A stretch of 64,000 bases of DNA from Bradyrhizobium lupini (GTDB lineage Bacteria > Pseudomonadota > Alphaproteobacteria > Rhizobiales > Xanthobacteraceae). Positions 35,723 to 45,951 of the stretch are shown piece by piece; the stretch's first letter is position 1, and the number at the start of each line of letters is the position of its first letter. A program made the translations under genes and the position numbers. The stretch is taken from positions 5,041,001 to 5,105,000 of the forward strand of contig NZ_CP162553.1 in NCBI RefSeq assembly GCF_040939785.1, in the 5' to 3' direction. The notes beneath the pieces were generated by a model that worked only from the letters and a program-made list of their open reading frames with translations, ran no database searches and was not told the origin of the DNA.

Positions 35723-36840
35723 CGAAAAACGTGGATGCGATCGTCGTCGGCGGCGGCATCCACGGGTGCTCGACCGCGCTATATCTGTGTCTCGCCGGCC
35801 TCAAGCCGGTGCTGATCGAGAAGGACTATGCCGGCCGGCACGCTTCCGGTGTCAACGCCGGCGGCGTGCGCCAGCTTGCGCGGCACATCCCCGAAATCCC
35901 GCTTTCGATCCGCTCGATGGGTATCTGGGAGAAGATCACCGATCTCCTCGACGACGATTGCAGCTTTGAGAGCTATGGCCAGGTCCTCGTCGCCGAGAAC
36001 GAAGAGGAACTCGCGGTCTGCCGCGCACGTGTGGCCGAGCTCAACGCGCTCGGCTTCACCCACGAAGAGCTGATCGATGCCGCAGAGCTGCGGCGCCTCG
36101 TGCCTGCGGTCGCCGAGAGCTGTCCCGGCGGCGTGGTCTCGCGCCGCGACGGTGCGGCCAATCCCGCGCAGGCGACGACGGCGTTCCGGCGCAAGGCAGG
36201 GCAGCTCGGTGCGACCGTTCGCGAGGGCATTGCGGCCACGAATATCCGGCACACCGATGGTCTCTGGCATGTCGATGTCGGCGCCGAGAGCTTTGCCGCG
36301 CCGGTGCTCGTCAATGCCGCCGGCGCCTGGGCCGGGACCATCGCAGCCGCGCTCGGTGAGCCCGTTCCGGTCGAGACGGTGGCGCCGATGTTGATGATCA
36401 CCTCGCGCGTGCCGCATTTCATCGATCCGGTCGTGATCCTGCGCGGCCGCAAGCTGTCCTTCAAGCAATTCAAGAACGGCACGGTGCTGATCGGCGGCGG
36501 CCATTTGGCTACGCCCCATCAGGATCGCAACGAGACGGTGTTGGACTGGAAAAGCCTCGCGACCAGCGCCCGCACCGTGTTCGAGCTGTTCCCGGTCATG
36601 CGCGACGCGACGATCATGCGGGCCTGGGCCGGCATCGAGGCCAAGACCAAGGACGATCTGCCCGTGTTTGGACCGAGCAGCCGGCACAAGGGCCTCTATC
36701 ACCAATTCGGTTTTTCGCTGCACGGTTTCCAGCTCGGCCCCGGCGCGGGCGCCGTCATGGCGGAGCTGATCGTCAACGGCGGCACCCAGACCCGCATCGG
36801 CGATCTCGGCATCGACCGTTTCCACCCCTCCACGCTCTAG
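35719..36840 (+). CDS. Second FAD-dependent DAO-family oxidase
   Basis: The 373-residue protein has DAIVVGGGIHGCSTALYLCL at its N-terminus and the ending FGFSLHGFQLGPGAGAVMAE, both typical of sarcosine oxidase/glycine oxidase-like flavoenzymes. It overlaps the alpha subunit gene by four bases. As it is a full DAO fold on top of the beta subunit at 32,855, it may be an alternative catalytic subunit for the same alpha/gamma pair, or a separate oxidase acting on the first product. Confidence 0.82.
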   Translation: MTKNVDAIVVGGGIHGCSTALYLCLAGLKPVLIEKDYAGRHASGVNAGGVRQLARHIPEIPLSIRSMGIWEKITDLLDDDCSFESYGQVLVAENEEELAVCRARVAELNALGFTHEELIDAAELRRLVPAVAESCPGGVVSRRDGAANPAQATTAFRRKAGQLGATVREGIAATNIRHTDGLWHVDVGAESFAAPVLVNAAGAWAGTIAAALGEPVPVETVAPMLMITSRVPHFIDPVVILRGRKLSFKQFKNGTVLIGGGHLATPHQDRNETVLDWKSLATSARTVFELFPVMRDATIMRAWAGIEAKTKDDLPVFGPSSRHKGLYHQFGFSLHGFQLGPGAGAVMAELIVNGGTQTRIGDLGIDRFHPSTL

Positions 36841-36854
36841 CAAAAGAGGACATC

Positions 36855-37202
36855 ATGAGCATTACCCGCAGCATCCGCACGCCCATCATGCACCGCGCCG
36901 TCGAAGCCAACGGCTTCGTCTTCATTGGCGGCACCATCGCCGACGACACCTCTGTGTCGATGGGCGAGCAGACCCGCAACATCCTCGGCAAGATCGCCGG
37001 CTATCTGAAGGAAGCGGGCACCGACAAGTCGCGCGTCGTGAGCACCTCGATCTTCGTCACGGACCTTTCCAAGAAGAAGGAGATGGACGCGGTCTGGACC
37101 GAGTTCTTCGGCGACAATCTGCCGACCCGCGCCACCGTCGGCGTCGCCGATCTCGGCGGCAGCGCGCTGATCGAGGTCGTGGTCACCGCGCTCAAGGGTT
37201 GA
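36855..37202 (+). CDS. RidA/YjgF-family deaminase
   Basis: The 115-residue protein has the RidA core with Arg92 (in PTRATVGVADL) and Glu107 near the C-terminus, the residues that bind the imine carboxylate. RidA proteins hydrolyse reactive enamines/imines to keto acids and ammonia. Such intermediates are exactly what the amine oxidases upstream would release, so it is the detoxifying last step of this operon. It starts 14 bp after the oxidase stop. Confidence 0.87.
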   Translation: MSITRSIRTPIMHRAVEANGFVFIGGTIADDTSVSMGEQTRNILGKIAGYLKEAGTDKSRVVSTSIFVTDLSKKKEMDAVWTEFFGDNLPTRATVGVADLGGSALIEVVVTALKG

Positions 37203-37373
37203 TCGCGCGGGCCTGCGGCGGACGTCGGCGCTCCGCGCGCCGTCGTTCCTCAGAGCCTCGCCTTGATCTCGCCCTTCGATGGGATTAGTTAGAGAGCCCT
37301 CAAACAGGATATTCGAGATCCATGGATTTGACCCCGACCGCAAAGCCGACCTGCCTTGCTCACGGGGAATTCC

Positions 37374-38987
37374 ATGCCTGCTTCCATCATCCTGTCCAAC
37401 CTGTCGCTGTCCACGCCTGACGGCCGTCCTCTTCTCTCCGACATCGATCTGACATTCCGCGCCGAGCGGACCGGCCTTGTCGGCCGCAACGGCGTCGGGA
37501 AGACGACGCTGCTTGCATCGATCTCGCGTGAGCACATCCCCCAGTCGGGCCGCGTTACCGTCAACGGAACCGTCGGTCTGCTGCGCCAGGACGTCCAGCC
37601 CCTTGCGGGCGCGAAGGTGATCGATCTGTTCGAGGCGCGAGCCGCGCTCGATCTGCTTCGTCGAGCCGAGCGCGGGGATGCCTCGGCCGAGGAGGTTTCC
37701 GAGGTCGATTGGACCCTCGAAACACGGCTTGCATCCGCCCTCGCGCGTGTTGGGTTCGATGTCGCTCCGGACATCGAGCTCGGCAGCCTGTCGGGCGGCC
37801 AGGTCACGCGGGTTCGTCTCGCCGCGCTGATCTTCGCGGAGCCGGACTTCCTGCTGCTCGACGAGCCCACCAACGATCTCGATCGGGAGGGCCGCAAGGC
37901 CGTGATCTATTTCCTTGCGTCCTGGCGCGGTGGGGCGATTGTCGTCAGCCACGATCGGAGCCTGCTCGAAACCATGGACGCGATTGTCGAGCTGACGTCG
38001 CTCGGAGCCGCGCGATACGGCGGCAATTGGAGCAGTTATTGCGAACAGAAAGCCGTCGCGCTCGCGGCTGTCAGGCACGACCTCGCCCATGCCGAGAGGC
38101 GCCTGTCCGCGATCGACGGCAGGGCGCAGGAGGCTGCGGAGAGGAAAGCGCGCAAGGACAGTGGCGGTAAGAAGAAGCGCGCCAAGGGCGACATGCCGCG
38201 CATCCTGGCCGGCGCACGCAAGGACCGTAGCGAAGACACCGGCGGCAAGAACGCTGAGATCACCGAGCGGCGGCGTGCGGATGCGCTTGAGGCCGTCGAT
38301 ACGGCGCGCCGGCGCATCGAGATTCTTCAGCCGCTGTCGGTGAAGCTGCCCTCGACCCGGCTGCCAGCGGGCAGGGAGGTGGTTTGGCTCGATTGCGTCA
38401 GCGCCGGCTATCGGCCGGACCGGGAAGTCTTGCGCGATCTATCGCTCGCGATCGTTGGTCCGGAGCGCCTGGCAATTGTCGGACCCAACGGTTCCGGCAA
38501 GACGACGCTGCTGAAATTCGTCGCCGGCGAACTACGTCCGCTCTCCGGCACCATGCGGGTCAGGCCGGATCTTGCGCTGTTCGATCAGAAGGTCAGCCTG
38601 CTCGATCCCGCGGTCTCCATCCTGGATAACTTCAGGCGCTTCCATCCGAAGGCGGGTGCAAATGAATGCCATGCGGCGCTGGCCCGGTTCATGTTTCGAG
38701 CCGATGCCGCCTTGCAGATTGCGGGACATTTGAGCGGCGGGCAGATGTTTCGTGCAGGCCTTGCCTGCGTGCTGGGCGGAGCGATGCCGCCGTCGCTGCT
38801 GATCCTCGACGAGCCGACCAATCATCTGGACATCGAATCCATCGAAGCCGTCGAAGCGGGCTTGAGGGCCTATGACGGCGCGCTGCTCGTCGTCAGTCAT
38901 GATGAGGCGTTTTTGCAGGCGATCGGGATTACCCGACGGCTCGATCTTGCTGCCCCGAGGCAGCGCGCCGGTTGCAGGATCATTTGA
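37374..38987 (+). CDS. ABC-F family ATPase
   Basis: The 537-residue soluble protein has two ABC domains: Walker A GRNGVGKTT with LSGGQVTR and LLDEPTNDLD, then GPNGSGKTT with LSGGQMFR and LILDEPTNHLD. A charged linker rich in Lys/Arg lies between them. No membrane segment is present. ABC-F proteins act on the ribosome; some protect it from antibiotics. I use ATG 37,374 although TTG 37,356 is in frame. It stands 171 bp from the RidA gene and probably has its own promoter. Confidence 0.87.
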   Translation: MPASIILSNLSLSTPDGRPLLSDIDLTFRAERTGLVGRNGVGKTTLLASISREHIPQSGRVTVNGTVGLLRQDVQPLAGAKVIDLFEARAALDLLRRAERGDASAEEVSEVDWTLETRLASALARVGFDVAPDIELGSLSGGQVTRVRLAALIFAEPDFLLLDEPTNDLDREGRKAVIYFLASWRGGAIVVSHDRSLLETMDAIVELTSLGAARYGGNWSSYCEQKAVALAAVRHDLAHAERRLSAIDGRAQEAAERKARKDSGGKKKRAKGDMPRILAGARKDRSEDTGGKNAEITERRRADALEAVDTARRRIEILQPLSVKLPSTRLPAGREVVWLDCVSAGYRPDREVLRDLSLAIVGPERLAIVGPNGSGKTTLLKFVAGELRPLSGTMRVRPDLALFDQKVSLLDPAVSILDNFRRFHPKAGANECHAALARFMFRADAALQIAGHLSGGQMFRAGLACVLGGAMPPSLLILDEPTNHLDIESIEAVEAGLRAYDGALLVVSHDEAFLQAIGITRRLDLAAPRQRAGCRII

Positions 38988-39021
38988 TCCCGCTTTGCGG
39001 TTCGGCACGACGACAATTTTC

Positions 39022-39055
39022 AAAAACCCGACGCCCTGCCCCCAGCGCGTCGGGT
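39022..39055 (-). terminator. Rho-independent terminator of dctA
   Basis: ACCCGACGC (39,026-39,034) and GCGTCGGGT (39,047-39,055) form a nine-pair stem; on the minus strand it is followed directly by a T-run. It lies about 120 bp beyond the dctA stop and could also stop leftward transcription into the ABC-F gene. Confidence 0.72.
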
Positions 39056-39174
39056 GGAAAAAGATGAGTATCAATCCGTGATCCCAACGCAGCAGTTGTG
39101 ACTCGCGTCGCTCCAATTTACCACTCCGGGAAACTACCGCGTTGGAACCGGACGCCGCCCAACCTGCGCGCGGC

Positions 39175-40509
39175 CTAGGAGGCGGCGCTGCCGCCCGGTT
39201 CGAGCGCCTCACCCATCTCCAGCGGATGGGCCATGGTCTCGTGCAGCGCATCGCGGTCGAGCTCGCCTTCGGAGATGCTGATGACGACACAGGCGACGCC
39301 GTTGCCGATCAGATTGGTCAGCGCGCGGCACTCGCTCATGAACTTGTCGATGCCGACCAGGATCGCAATCGACTGGATCGGGATGTCGGGCACGATCGAG
39401 AGCGTCGCCGCCAGCGTGATGAAGCCCGCCCCCGTCACGCCAGAGGCGCCCTTCGAGGTGATCATGGCGATGCCGAGAATGCCGAGCTCCTGCCAGATGG
39501 TCAGATGGGTATTGGTCGCCTGCGCCAGGAACAGCGTTGCCAGCGTCATGTAGATGTTGGTGCCGTCGAGGTTGAAGCTGTAACCGGTCGGAATGACGAG
39601 GCCGACCACCGAACGCGAGGCGCCGAGATGCTCCATCTTCTGGATCATCTGCGGCAGCACCGTTTCTGATGACGAGGTGCCGAGCACGATCAGCAGCTCG
39701 TCCTTGATGTAGGCGATGAAACGCAAGATCGAGAAGCCGGCGAGCCGCGCGATTGCGCCGAGCACGACCACAACGAACAGGATGCTGGTGAGATAGAACG
39801 TGCCGATCAGGGCCGCGAGGTTGAGCAGCGAACCGAGGCCGTAGGCACCGACGGTGAACGCCATCGCGCCGAACGCTCCGATCGGGGCGACGCGCACGAT
39901 GATGCGGATGATGCCGAAGAACATCTTTGCGGCCTTGTCGATCGCCTCCGCAATGGGCTCGCCGGCCTTGCCGAGGAACGCGATGGCGAAGCCCGACAGG
40001 ATCGAGATCAGTAGCACCTGCAACAGATCGCCGCGTGCGATGGCGCCCAGATAGCTGTCGGGGATGATCGCCATCAGATGGGCGACGATGCCTTCTTCCT
40101 TGGCCTTGGTGACGTAGGTCGCCACCGATTTCGGGTCGATCGTGGCGGGATCGATGTTGAAGCCGTGCCCGGGCTGGAGCACCTCGCCGACCAGCAGGCC
40201 GACCGCGAGCGCCACGGTCGAGACCGTCTCGAAATAGATCAGCGACTTCAGCCCGACCCGACCGACGCGCTTGAGGTCGCCCATCGAGGAGATGCCGTGC
40301 ACCACGGTGCAGAAGATCACCGGCGCGATCATCATCTTGATCAGCGCGATGAAACCGTCGCCGAGCGGCTTCAGGGCCTTGCCGAGATCGGGATAGAAAT
40401 AGCCGACGAGCACCCCGAGTGCGATCGCGATCAGCACCTGAATGTAGAGGATCTTGTACCAGGGCTGGTGCCGGCGGTGGACGGCTGGCTGGATCGCAAT
40501 GTGTGTCAT
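39175..40509 (-). CDS. dctA: C4-dicarboxylate:cation symporter DctA
   Basis: The 444-residue membrane protein has the DAACS family landmarks: [13 protein letters not shown] (serine-rich hairpin), [16 protein letters not shown] and [13 protein letters not shown]. DctA takes up succinate, fumarate and malate with protons or sodium across the inner membrane, and in rhizobia is the carbon supply route of nitrogen-fixing bacteroids. No dctBD genes are beside it, and I see no sigma-54 element in the 124-bp gap to the divergent permease gene. Bradyrhizobium genomes often carry several dctA copies, so its role in symbiosis is not certain. Confidence 0.9.
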   Translation of the reverse strand: MTHIAIQPAVHRRHQPWYKILYIQVLIAIALGVLVGYFYPDLGKALKPLGDGFIALIKMMIAPVIFCTVVHGISSMGDLKRVGRVGLKSLIYFETVSTVALAVGLLVGEVLQPGHGFNIDPATIDPKSVATYVTKAKEEGIVAHLMAIIPDSYLGAIARGDLLQVLLISILSGFAIAFLGKAGEPIAEAIDKAAKMFFGIIRIIVRVAPIGAFGAMAFTVGAYGLGSLLNLAALIGTFYLTSILFVVVVLGAIARLAGFSILRFIAYIKDELLIVLGTSSSETVLPQMIQKMEHLGASRSVVGLVIPTGYSFNLDGTNIYMTLATLFLAQATNTHLTIWQELGILGIAMITSKGASGVTGAGFITLAATLSIVPDIPIQSIAILVGIDKFMSECRALTNLIGNGVACVVISISEGELDRDALHETMAHPLEMGEALEPGGSAAS

Positions 40510-40633
40510 AGAATAGGCCCCGGACGTATTGATCTTGTTTGATTTGCATCATGTGATGGCCGCTGCAGAAGCGACAATCACATTTTTATCTGTTCGCACG
40601 AAGATCTGTCGCTGCACCGCAACTGGGGGGAAC

Positions 40634-41947
40634 ATGCCGATTGCAACGGGCTCCGATGAGCGAGCGCAAGGCTATTTTCCGCGTTGGATTCTGAAGTCCT
40701 CCGGCGTGATCATGCCCGAGCAGCGGCTGCCGCTTGGCCAGACCGTTGTCTCCGGTCTCCAGCATTGCGTCGCAATGTCGGGCTCGACGATCATCGCGCC
40801 GCTGCTGATGGGGTTCGATCCCAATGTTGCGGTGCTGTTTTCCGGCATCGGCACGCTGATCTTCTTCGTCATCGTCGCGGGGCGCGTGCCGAGCTACCTC
40901 GGCTCGAGCTTCGCGTTCATCGCGGTCGTGATCGCCGCCACAGGCTATGCCGGGCACGGGCCGAACCCGAACCTGTCGGTTGCGCTTGGCGGCATCGTAG
41001 GAGCCGGCGTCCTCTACGGCCTGATCGCGCTGGTCGTGATGTGGTCGGGGGTTGGCTGGATCGAGAAGCTGTTGCCGCCGGTCGTCACCGGCGCTGTGGT
41101 CGCCGCGATCGGCCTCAACCTCGCGCCGGTGGCGGTCAAGGCAGTGAGCGCCAATGCGTTCGACACAGGAATCGGGCTCGCGACCGTTCTGATCATCGGC
41201 GTGGTTGCCGTTGGCGCGCCTGGCCTGTGGCGCCGCCTGCCGATCATTCTCGGCGCGATCGGCGGATATCTTTTGTACCTGCTGTTCGCGAACGGCCTCG
41301 GCTTCGGCAGGCCGATCGACTTCACGCAAGTTTCGGCTGCGTCGTGGATCGGCCTGCCGAGTCTTACCACGCCGACCTTCCAGGCCGATGCAATCGTCCT
41401 GATCGCGCCGGTCGCGATCATTCTCGTCGCCGAGAACCTCGGTCACATCAAGGCCGTCGGCGCCATGACGGGCCGGAGCCTCGATGACTATCTCGGCCGC
41501 GCCTTGCTTGCCGACAGCCTCGCGACCATGGTGGCCGCCTGCGGCGGCGGCACCGGCGTCACCACCTATGCCGAAAACATCGGCGTCATGGCGGCGACGA
41601 AGGTCTATTCGACCTTGCTGTTTGCCTTCGCGGCGATGGTGTCGATCGTGCTCGGCTTCTCGCCGAAATTCGGCGCGCTGGTCCTGTCGATCCCGGGTCC
41701 CGTCATCGGTGGGCTCTCGATCGTGCTGTTCGGGTTGATCGCCGCAATGGCCGGCCGGATCTGGGTCGAGAACAAGGTCGACTTCTCAAGTCCGGCAAAC
41801 CTGATCACCGTCGCGGTCGCGCTCACCGCAGGCGCCGGCGACCTCACGCTCAAATTCGGCGCCTTCACGATCGGCGGGATCGGCACCGCAACCTTTGGCG
41901 CCATCATCCTGTACCAGATCCTGACTTCGCGACTGGCTCGCCGCTAG
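40634..41947 (+). CDS. NCS2 uracil/xanthine permease (RutG-like)
   Basis: The 437-residue protein matches RutG over its whole length: RLPLGQTVVSGLQHCVAMSG near the start, GTLIFFVIVAGRVPSYLGSS, LIAPVAIILVAENLGHIKAV, GGGTGVTTYAENIGVMAATK and IGGIGTATFGAIILYQIL at the end. It should be a proton-driven inner membrane importer of uracil, xanthine or a related ring compound. ATG 40,634 follows a GGGGGG motif. No other rut genes are adjacent; the hydantoinase genes nearby hint at a cyclic-amide substrate. Confidence 0.87.
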   Translation: MPIATGSDERAQGYFPRWILKSSGVIMPEQRLPLGQTVVSGLQHCVAMSGSTIIAPLLMGFDPNVAVLFSGIGTLIFFVIVAGRVPSYLGSSFAFIAVVIAATGYAGHGPNPNLSVALGGIVGAGVLYGLIALVVMWSGVGWIEKLLPPVVTGAVVAAIGLNLAPVAVKAVSANAFDTGIGLATVLIIGVVAVGAPGLWRRLPIILGAIGGYLLYLLFANGLGFGRPIDFTQVSAASWIGLPSLTTPTFQADAIVLIAPVAIILVAENLGHIKAVGAMTGRSLDDYLGRALLADSLATMVAACGGGTGVTTYAENIGVMAATKVYSTLLFAFAAMVSIVLGFSPKFGALVLSIPGPVIGGLSIVLFGLIAAMAGRIWVENKVDFSSPANLITVAVALTAGAGDLTLKFGAFTIGGIGTATFGAIILYQILTSRLARR

Positions 41948-42026
41948 GAGTGAATCTCAGCTGTGCGCCGACGGATGGAACAAAACGCCGGTTCCCTCCA
42001 TGTTGATGTGTCCCCGGAGAAGAACG

Positions 42027-42863
42027 ATGCCACATACCGACCGCTCGACCACCTTTTCTTCGCGCCTCGTCGGCCAATACGCGCTGGTGACAGGCGCCTC
42101 GCAAGGCATCGGCCGCGCCGTCGCCATTCGGCTTGCCCAGGAAGGCGCGACCGTTGCCATCAACTATGTCGATCATCCGGAAAAGGCAGAGGAGGTGCTC
42201 GCGTACGCGCGTACGGCATCGAGCGATCGCGGCCACGGCAAGCTCGACCATGTCGTCGTCAGGGCCGACGTCAGCAACGAGCAGGACGTAGCCGCGATGT
42301 TCGAGACGATCCTGGCGCGCTGGAAGCGTCTCGACTGCCTGGTCAACAATGCGGGCTTCCAGCGGGAATCGCCGAGCGAGGCGCTCGACATCGACACCTA
42401 TCGCCGCATCATCGACGTCAATCTCAACGGCGCCGTGCTCTGCGCCCAGAAGGCGCTCGCGCATTTCGTTGCGCGCGGCGCAGGCGGCAGCATCATCAAT
42501 TGCTCCAGCGTCCACCAGATCATCCCGAAACCCGGCTACCTCGCCTATTCCATCAGCAAGGGCGGCATGGCCAATCTGACACGCACGCTGGCACTCGAAT
42601 TCGCCGGCCGCGGCATTCGCGTCAATGCGGTCGGTCCAGGCGCGATCGACACCCCAATCAACGCGGCCTGGACCGGCGATCCGGAAAAGCGCGGTGTGGT
42701 CACCAGCCACATTCCGCTCGGCCGTGTCGGCACGCCGGAGGAGATCGCCGGCGTGTTCGCCTTCCTCGCCTCGGATGAGGCCAGCTACATCACGGGGCAG
42801 ACCATCTATGCGTGCGGAGGTCTGACGCTGTTTCCCGAATTCCGCGAGAACTGGGCAAGCTAG
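42027..42863 (+). CDS. Short-chain dehydrogenase/reductase (glucose dehydrogenase-like)
   Basis: From ATG 42,027 (GGAGAA before it; ATG 42,000 also in frame) the 278-residue enzyme has the cofactor motif TGASQGIG (residues 22-29), NNAG, the catalytic Ser in INCSS, and YSISKGG with the Tyr-x3-Lys pair. Layout is that of classical SDRs such as glucose 1-dehydrogenase or 3-oxoacyl reductase. Substrate unknown. Follows the permease gene by 79 bp. Confidence 0.87.
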   Translation: MPHTDRSTTFSSRLVGQYALVTGASQGIGRAVAIRLAQEGATVAINYVDHPEKAEEVLAYARTASSDRGHGKLDHVVVRADVSNEQDVAAMFETILARWKRLDCLVNNAGFQRESPSEALDIDTYRRIIDVNLNGAVLCAQKALAHFVARGAGGSIINCSSVHQIIPKPGYLAYSISKGGMANLTRTLALEFAGRGIRVNAVGPGAIDTPINAAWTGDPEKRGVVTSHIPLGRVGTPEEIAGVFAFLASDEASYITGQTIYACGGLTLFPEFRENWAS

Positions 42864-42915
42864 CGGGCTTCCTCGCCATCTGGCAAAACCGGCCTGCGCA
42901 GACTACATCTGCGTC

Positions 42916-43722
42916 ATGGCAAATCATCCGCTCCGCGATTTCGTCGGACGGCACGAAAATCTGTTCGTGCTGACCGGCGCTGGCTGCAGCACCAATTCGG
43001 GCATCCCCGATTATCGCGACAGTCACGGCAACTGGAAGCGGACCCAGCCGGTGAACTTCCAGGCTTTCATGTCGGAAGAGCATACGCGTCGGCGCTATTG
43101 GGCGCGCAGCCTGATCGGCTGGCGGCGGTTCGGCCAGGCGAGGCCGAACGATGCGCATCACGCGCTCGCCCGGCTCGAGGCGAGCGGGCGTTGCGGAATG
43201 CTGCTGACCCAGAACGTCGACCGGCTGCATCAATCCGCCGGCCACCGCCAGGTGATCGACCTGCACGGCCGGCTCGATCTGGTCCGCTGCATGGGCTGCG
43301 GTCAAAAGACCCCGCGGAGCGAATTCCAGGAGACGCTCGGCCACGCCAATGCGGAATGGTTGACGCTCGACGCGGCCGATGCGCCCGACGGCGATGCGGA
43401 CCTGGAGCATGCGGATTTTTCGTCGTTCAAGGTGCCGGCCTGCGAATCCTGCGGCGGCATCCTCAAGCCCGACGTCGTGTTCTTCGGCGAGACCGTCCCG
43501 CGCGACGTGGTCGTGACCGCGCAGGATCATCTGGCGCAGGCGGACGCCATGCTCATCGTCGGCTCGTCACTGATGGTCTATTCCGGTTTCCGCTTCGTGC
43601 AGGCGGCCGCGCAACGGCAAATCCCGATCGCTGCGGTCAATCTCGGACGCACCCGCGCCGATGATCTCCTCACGCTGAAGGTCGAGGAGCGCTGCGAAGC
43701 GGCGCTTGCATTCCTGCTCTGA
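42916..43722 (+). CDS. NAD-dependent protein deacylase (Sir2 family)
   Basis: The 268-residue sirtuin has GAGCSTNSGIPDYR (residues 21-34), TQNVDRLH, catalytic His117 in DLHGRL, and the structural zinc site C125/C128 with C176/C179. It resembles SIRT4-like class II sirtuins. These remove acyl groups from protein lysines using NAD. It probably acts in the cytosol on metabolic enzymes; its place beside catabolic genes may be incidental. Confidence 0.9.
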   Translation: MANHPLRDFVGRHENLFVLTGAGCSTNSGIPDYRDSHGNWKRTQPVNFQAFMSEEHTRRRYWARSLIGWRRFGQARPNDAHHALARLEASGRCGMLLTQNVDRLHQSAGHRQVIDLHGRLDLVRCMGCGQKTPRSEFQETLGHANAEWLTLDAADAPDGDADLEHADFSSFKVPACESCGGILKPDVVFFGETVPRDVVVTAQDHLAQADAMLIVGSSLMVYSGFRFVQAAAQRQIPIAAVNLGRTRADDLLTLKVEERCEAALAFLL

Positions 43723-43863
43723 TCGCGCGGCCTGCGAACACGCCTTGCCTATTGCATGGGTGCCAAGCAGAATAGCTGGACGGCAGCATGTTCCTGTCAT
43801 CCATGGCATGGAAATTGCGGCGCTTTTGTCCTCGGTCTTGACGATCAGCACGGAGAGTTTGGA

Positions 43864-45949
43864 ATGCTTGAGGGAGCCGAGGTGCGGCTTGCCGTCGATA
43901 TCGGTGGCACGTTCACCGACATCGTGCTGGACGTGGGCGAGGTGCGCAAGACGCGCAAATTGCTGACGACGCCGCAGCGGCCGGAAGAGGCGGTGCTGGA
44001 CGGCATGCGGCTCATTCTCGCTGATGCGCGCGCCTATATCAGCGACATCGACGTCTTCATTCACGGCACGACGCTCGCGACCAACGCCATCATCGAGCGT
44101 CGCGGCGCCAAGACGGCGTTGATCGCGACCGAGGGCTTTCGCGACGTGCTCGATATCGGCACCGAGAGCCGCTACGACCAGTATGACCTCTCCATCGACA
44201 AGCCGAAGCCGCTGGCGCCGCGATCTTTGCGCTTCACCGTGCCCGAGCGCATCGACGCGCATGGCGCCGTCCGCCTCCCGTTGGACGAAGCGGCGGTGCG
44301 CGCGCTCGCGCCAAGATTGCGCGCGCTGAACGTCGAGAGCGTCGCAATCGCGTTCCTGCACTCCTACGCCAATCCCGAGCACGAGCGCCGCACGGCCGCG
44401 ATCATCAGTGAGGAGATGCCCGGCATTTCCGTGACCGTATCGTCCGCGGTGTGCCCGGAGATCCGCGAATATGAGCGCACATCGACTGCAGTGGCCAACG
44501 CCTATGTGCAGCCGCTAATCGATGGTTATCTCGCTCGCATGTCCGACGCCTTGCAGGTCGAGCAGTACCGCGGCGCGATCTATCTCGTCACCTCCGGCGG
44601 CGGTGTCACCTCGATCGAGACGGCGCGGCGCTTTCCGGTGCGCCTCGTCGAATCCGGTCCTGCCGGCGGCGCCATTTTCGCGGCGCAGATCGCGGCGCGT
44701 CTCGGCGAGAGCAAGGTGCTGTCCTTCGATATGGGCGGTACCACGGCAAAGATCTGTCTGATCGAAAAATACCAGCCCGAGACCTCGCGCGTGTTCGAGG
44801 TCGATCGCGCAGCGCGCTTCCTGAAAGGTTCGGGTCTGCCGGTGCGGATTCCCGTGATCGAGATGGTCGAGATCGGCGCCGGCGGCGGCTCGATCGCCCA
44901 TGTCGATGCGATGAAGCGCGTCAAGGTCGGTCCTGGAGAGTGCCTCGTCGGAGCCCGGGCCCGCCTGCTACGGCCGCGGCGGCCTGCGCCCGGCCGTGAC
45001 GGATGCCGACGTCGCGCTCGGCATGATCGATCCGGACGACTTCGCGGGTGGCACGATCAAGCTCGACCCTGAACTCTCGAAGCAGGCGCTGCTGCGCAGC
45101 GTCGGCGAGCCGCTGGGTCTGTCGGCAGAGACTGCGGCCTATGCCGTGCACGAGGTCGTCTGCGAGAACATGGCGAGCGCGGCGCGCGTGCATGCGGTCG
45201 AGCGCGGTGAGATTGTCGGTCAGCACACGCTGATCGCCTTCGGCGGCGCGGCGCCTCTGCATGCGGCGCGCGTCGCCGAGAAGATCGGTGTCTCCCGCGT
45301 GATCGTTCCTTCCAATGCCGGCGTCGGCTCGGCCGTTGGCTTCCTCGCGGCTCCGATCGCCTACGAGCTGGTGCGCAGCCGTCATGTGCGGCTCGACGAT
45401 TTCGACACCGAAGGGGTCTCCGATCTGCTCCAGGAGATGGTGACCGAAGCGCGTGCGCTGGTCGAGACGGGTGCGGCAGGCGCGCCGGTCCGCGAGCGCC
45501 GCGCGGCCTTCATGCGCTATGTCGGTCAAGGCCATGAGATCTCGATCGAACTGCCGAACCGGCGGCTGGCGACGGCCGATCTGGCCGGCCTGCGTCAGAA
45601 GTTCGAGGCGGATTATGCGGTGATGTTCGAGCGGCCGATCCCGGGTGCGGCGATCGAGGTCTTGAGCTGGTCGGTGCTTGCGACGACCGAGGCGCGCAAT
45701 CCGCCTATTGTCGCAACCGTTACGCGCAAGCCCGCCGGGAAGGCGACCGGCAGCCGCAAGTTCTTCGATGGCCGGGTCGGGGAGGTGATCGAGATCCCGC
45801 TCTATCGCCGCGAGGACATGGCGCCAGGCGCGACGATTGCAGGTCCCGCCGTCATCGCGGAGGACGAGACCTCGACGTTCGTCTCCAACAGTTTTGATGC
45901 CCATATCGACGGTGCCGGCAGCATCGTCATGGAACGGAAGGCGGCCTGA
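43864..45949 (+). pseudogene. hyuA: N-methylhydantoinase/5-oxoprolinase A subunit (hyuA), one-base frameshift
   Basis: From ATG 43,864 the product begins MLEGAEVRLAVDIGGTFTDI, the ATP-binding opening of HyuA, and runs through HGTTLATNAIIERRGAKTAL, LVTSGGGVTSIETA and DMGGTTAKICLIEKY. At 44,931-44,936 one extra base shifts the frame just before the conserved ESASSEPGPACYGRGG stretch; the proper frame then continues to 45,949. The whole family length of about 690 residues is present once repaired. Subunit B follows two bases downstream. The indel is either a true recent mutation or a sequencing error. Confidence 0.85.
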
Positions 45950-45951
45950 TC

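Noticed and set aside
39209..40552. 447-codon open frame overlapping dctA on the same strand
   Set aside because: It is the shifted frame of dctA with Arg/Asp/His-rich low-complexity translation; DctA in the other frame is unmistakable.
40510..40633. Possible DctD/sigma-54 promoter upstream of dctA
   Set aside because: GC and CC pairs occur on the plus strand but not with the required ten-base spacing, so no -24/-12 element is supported.
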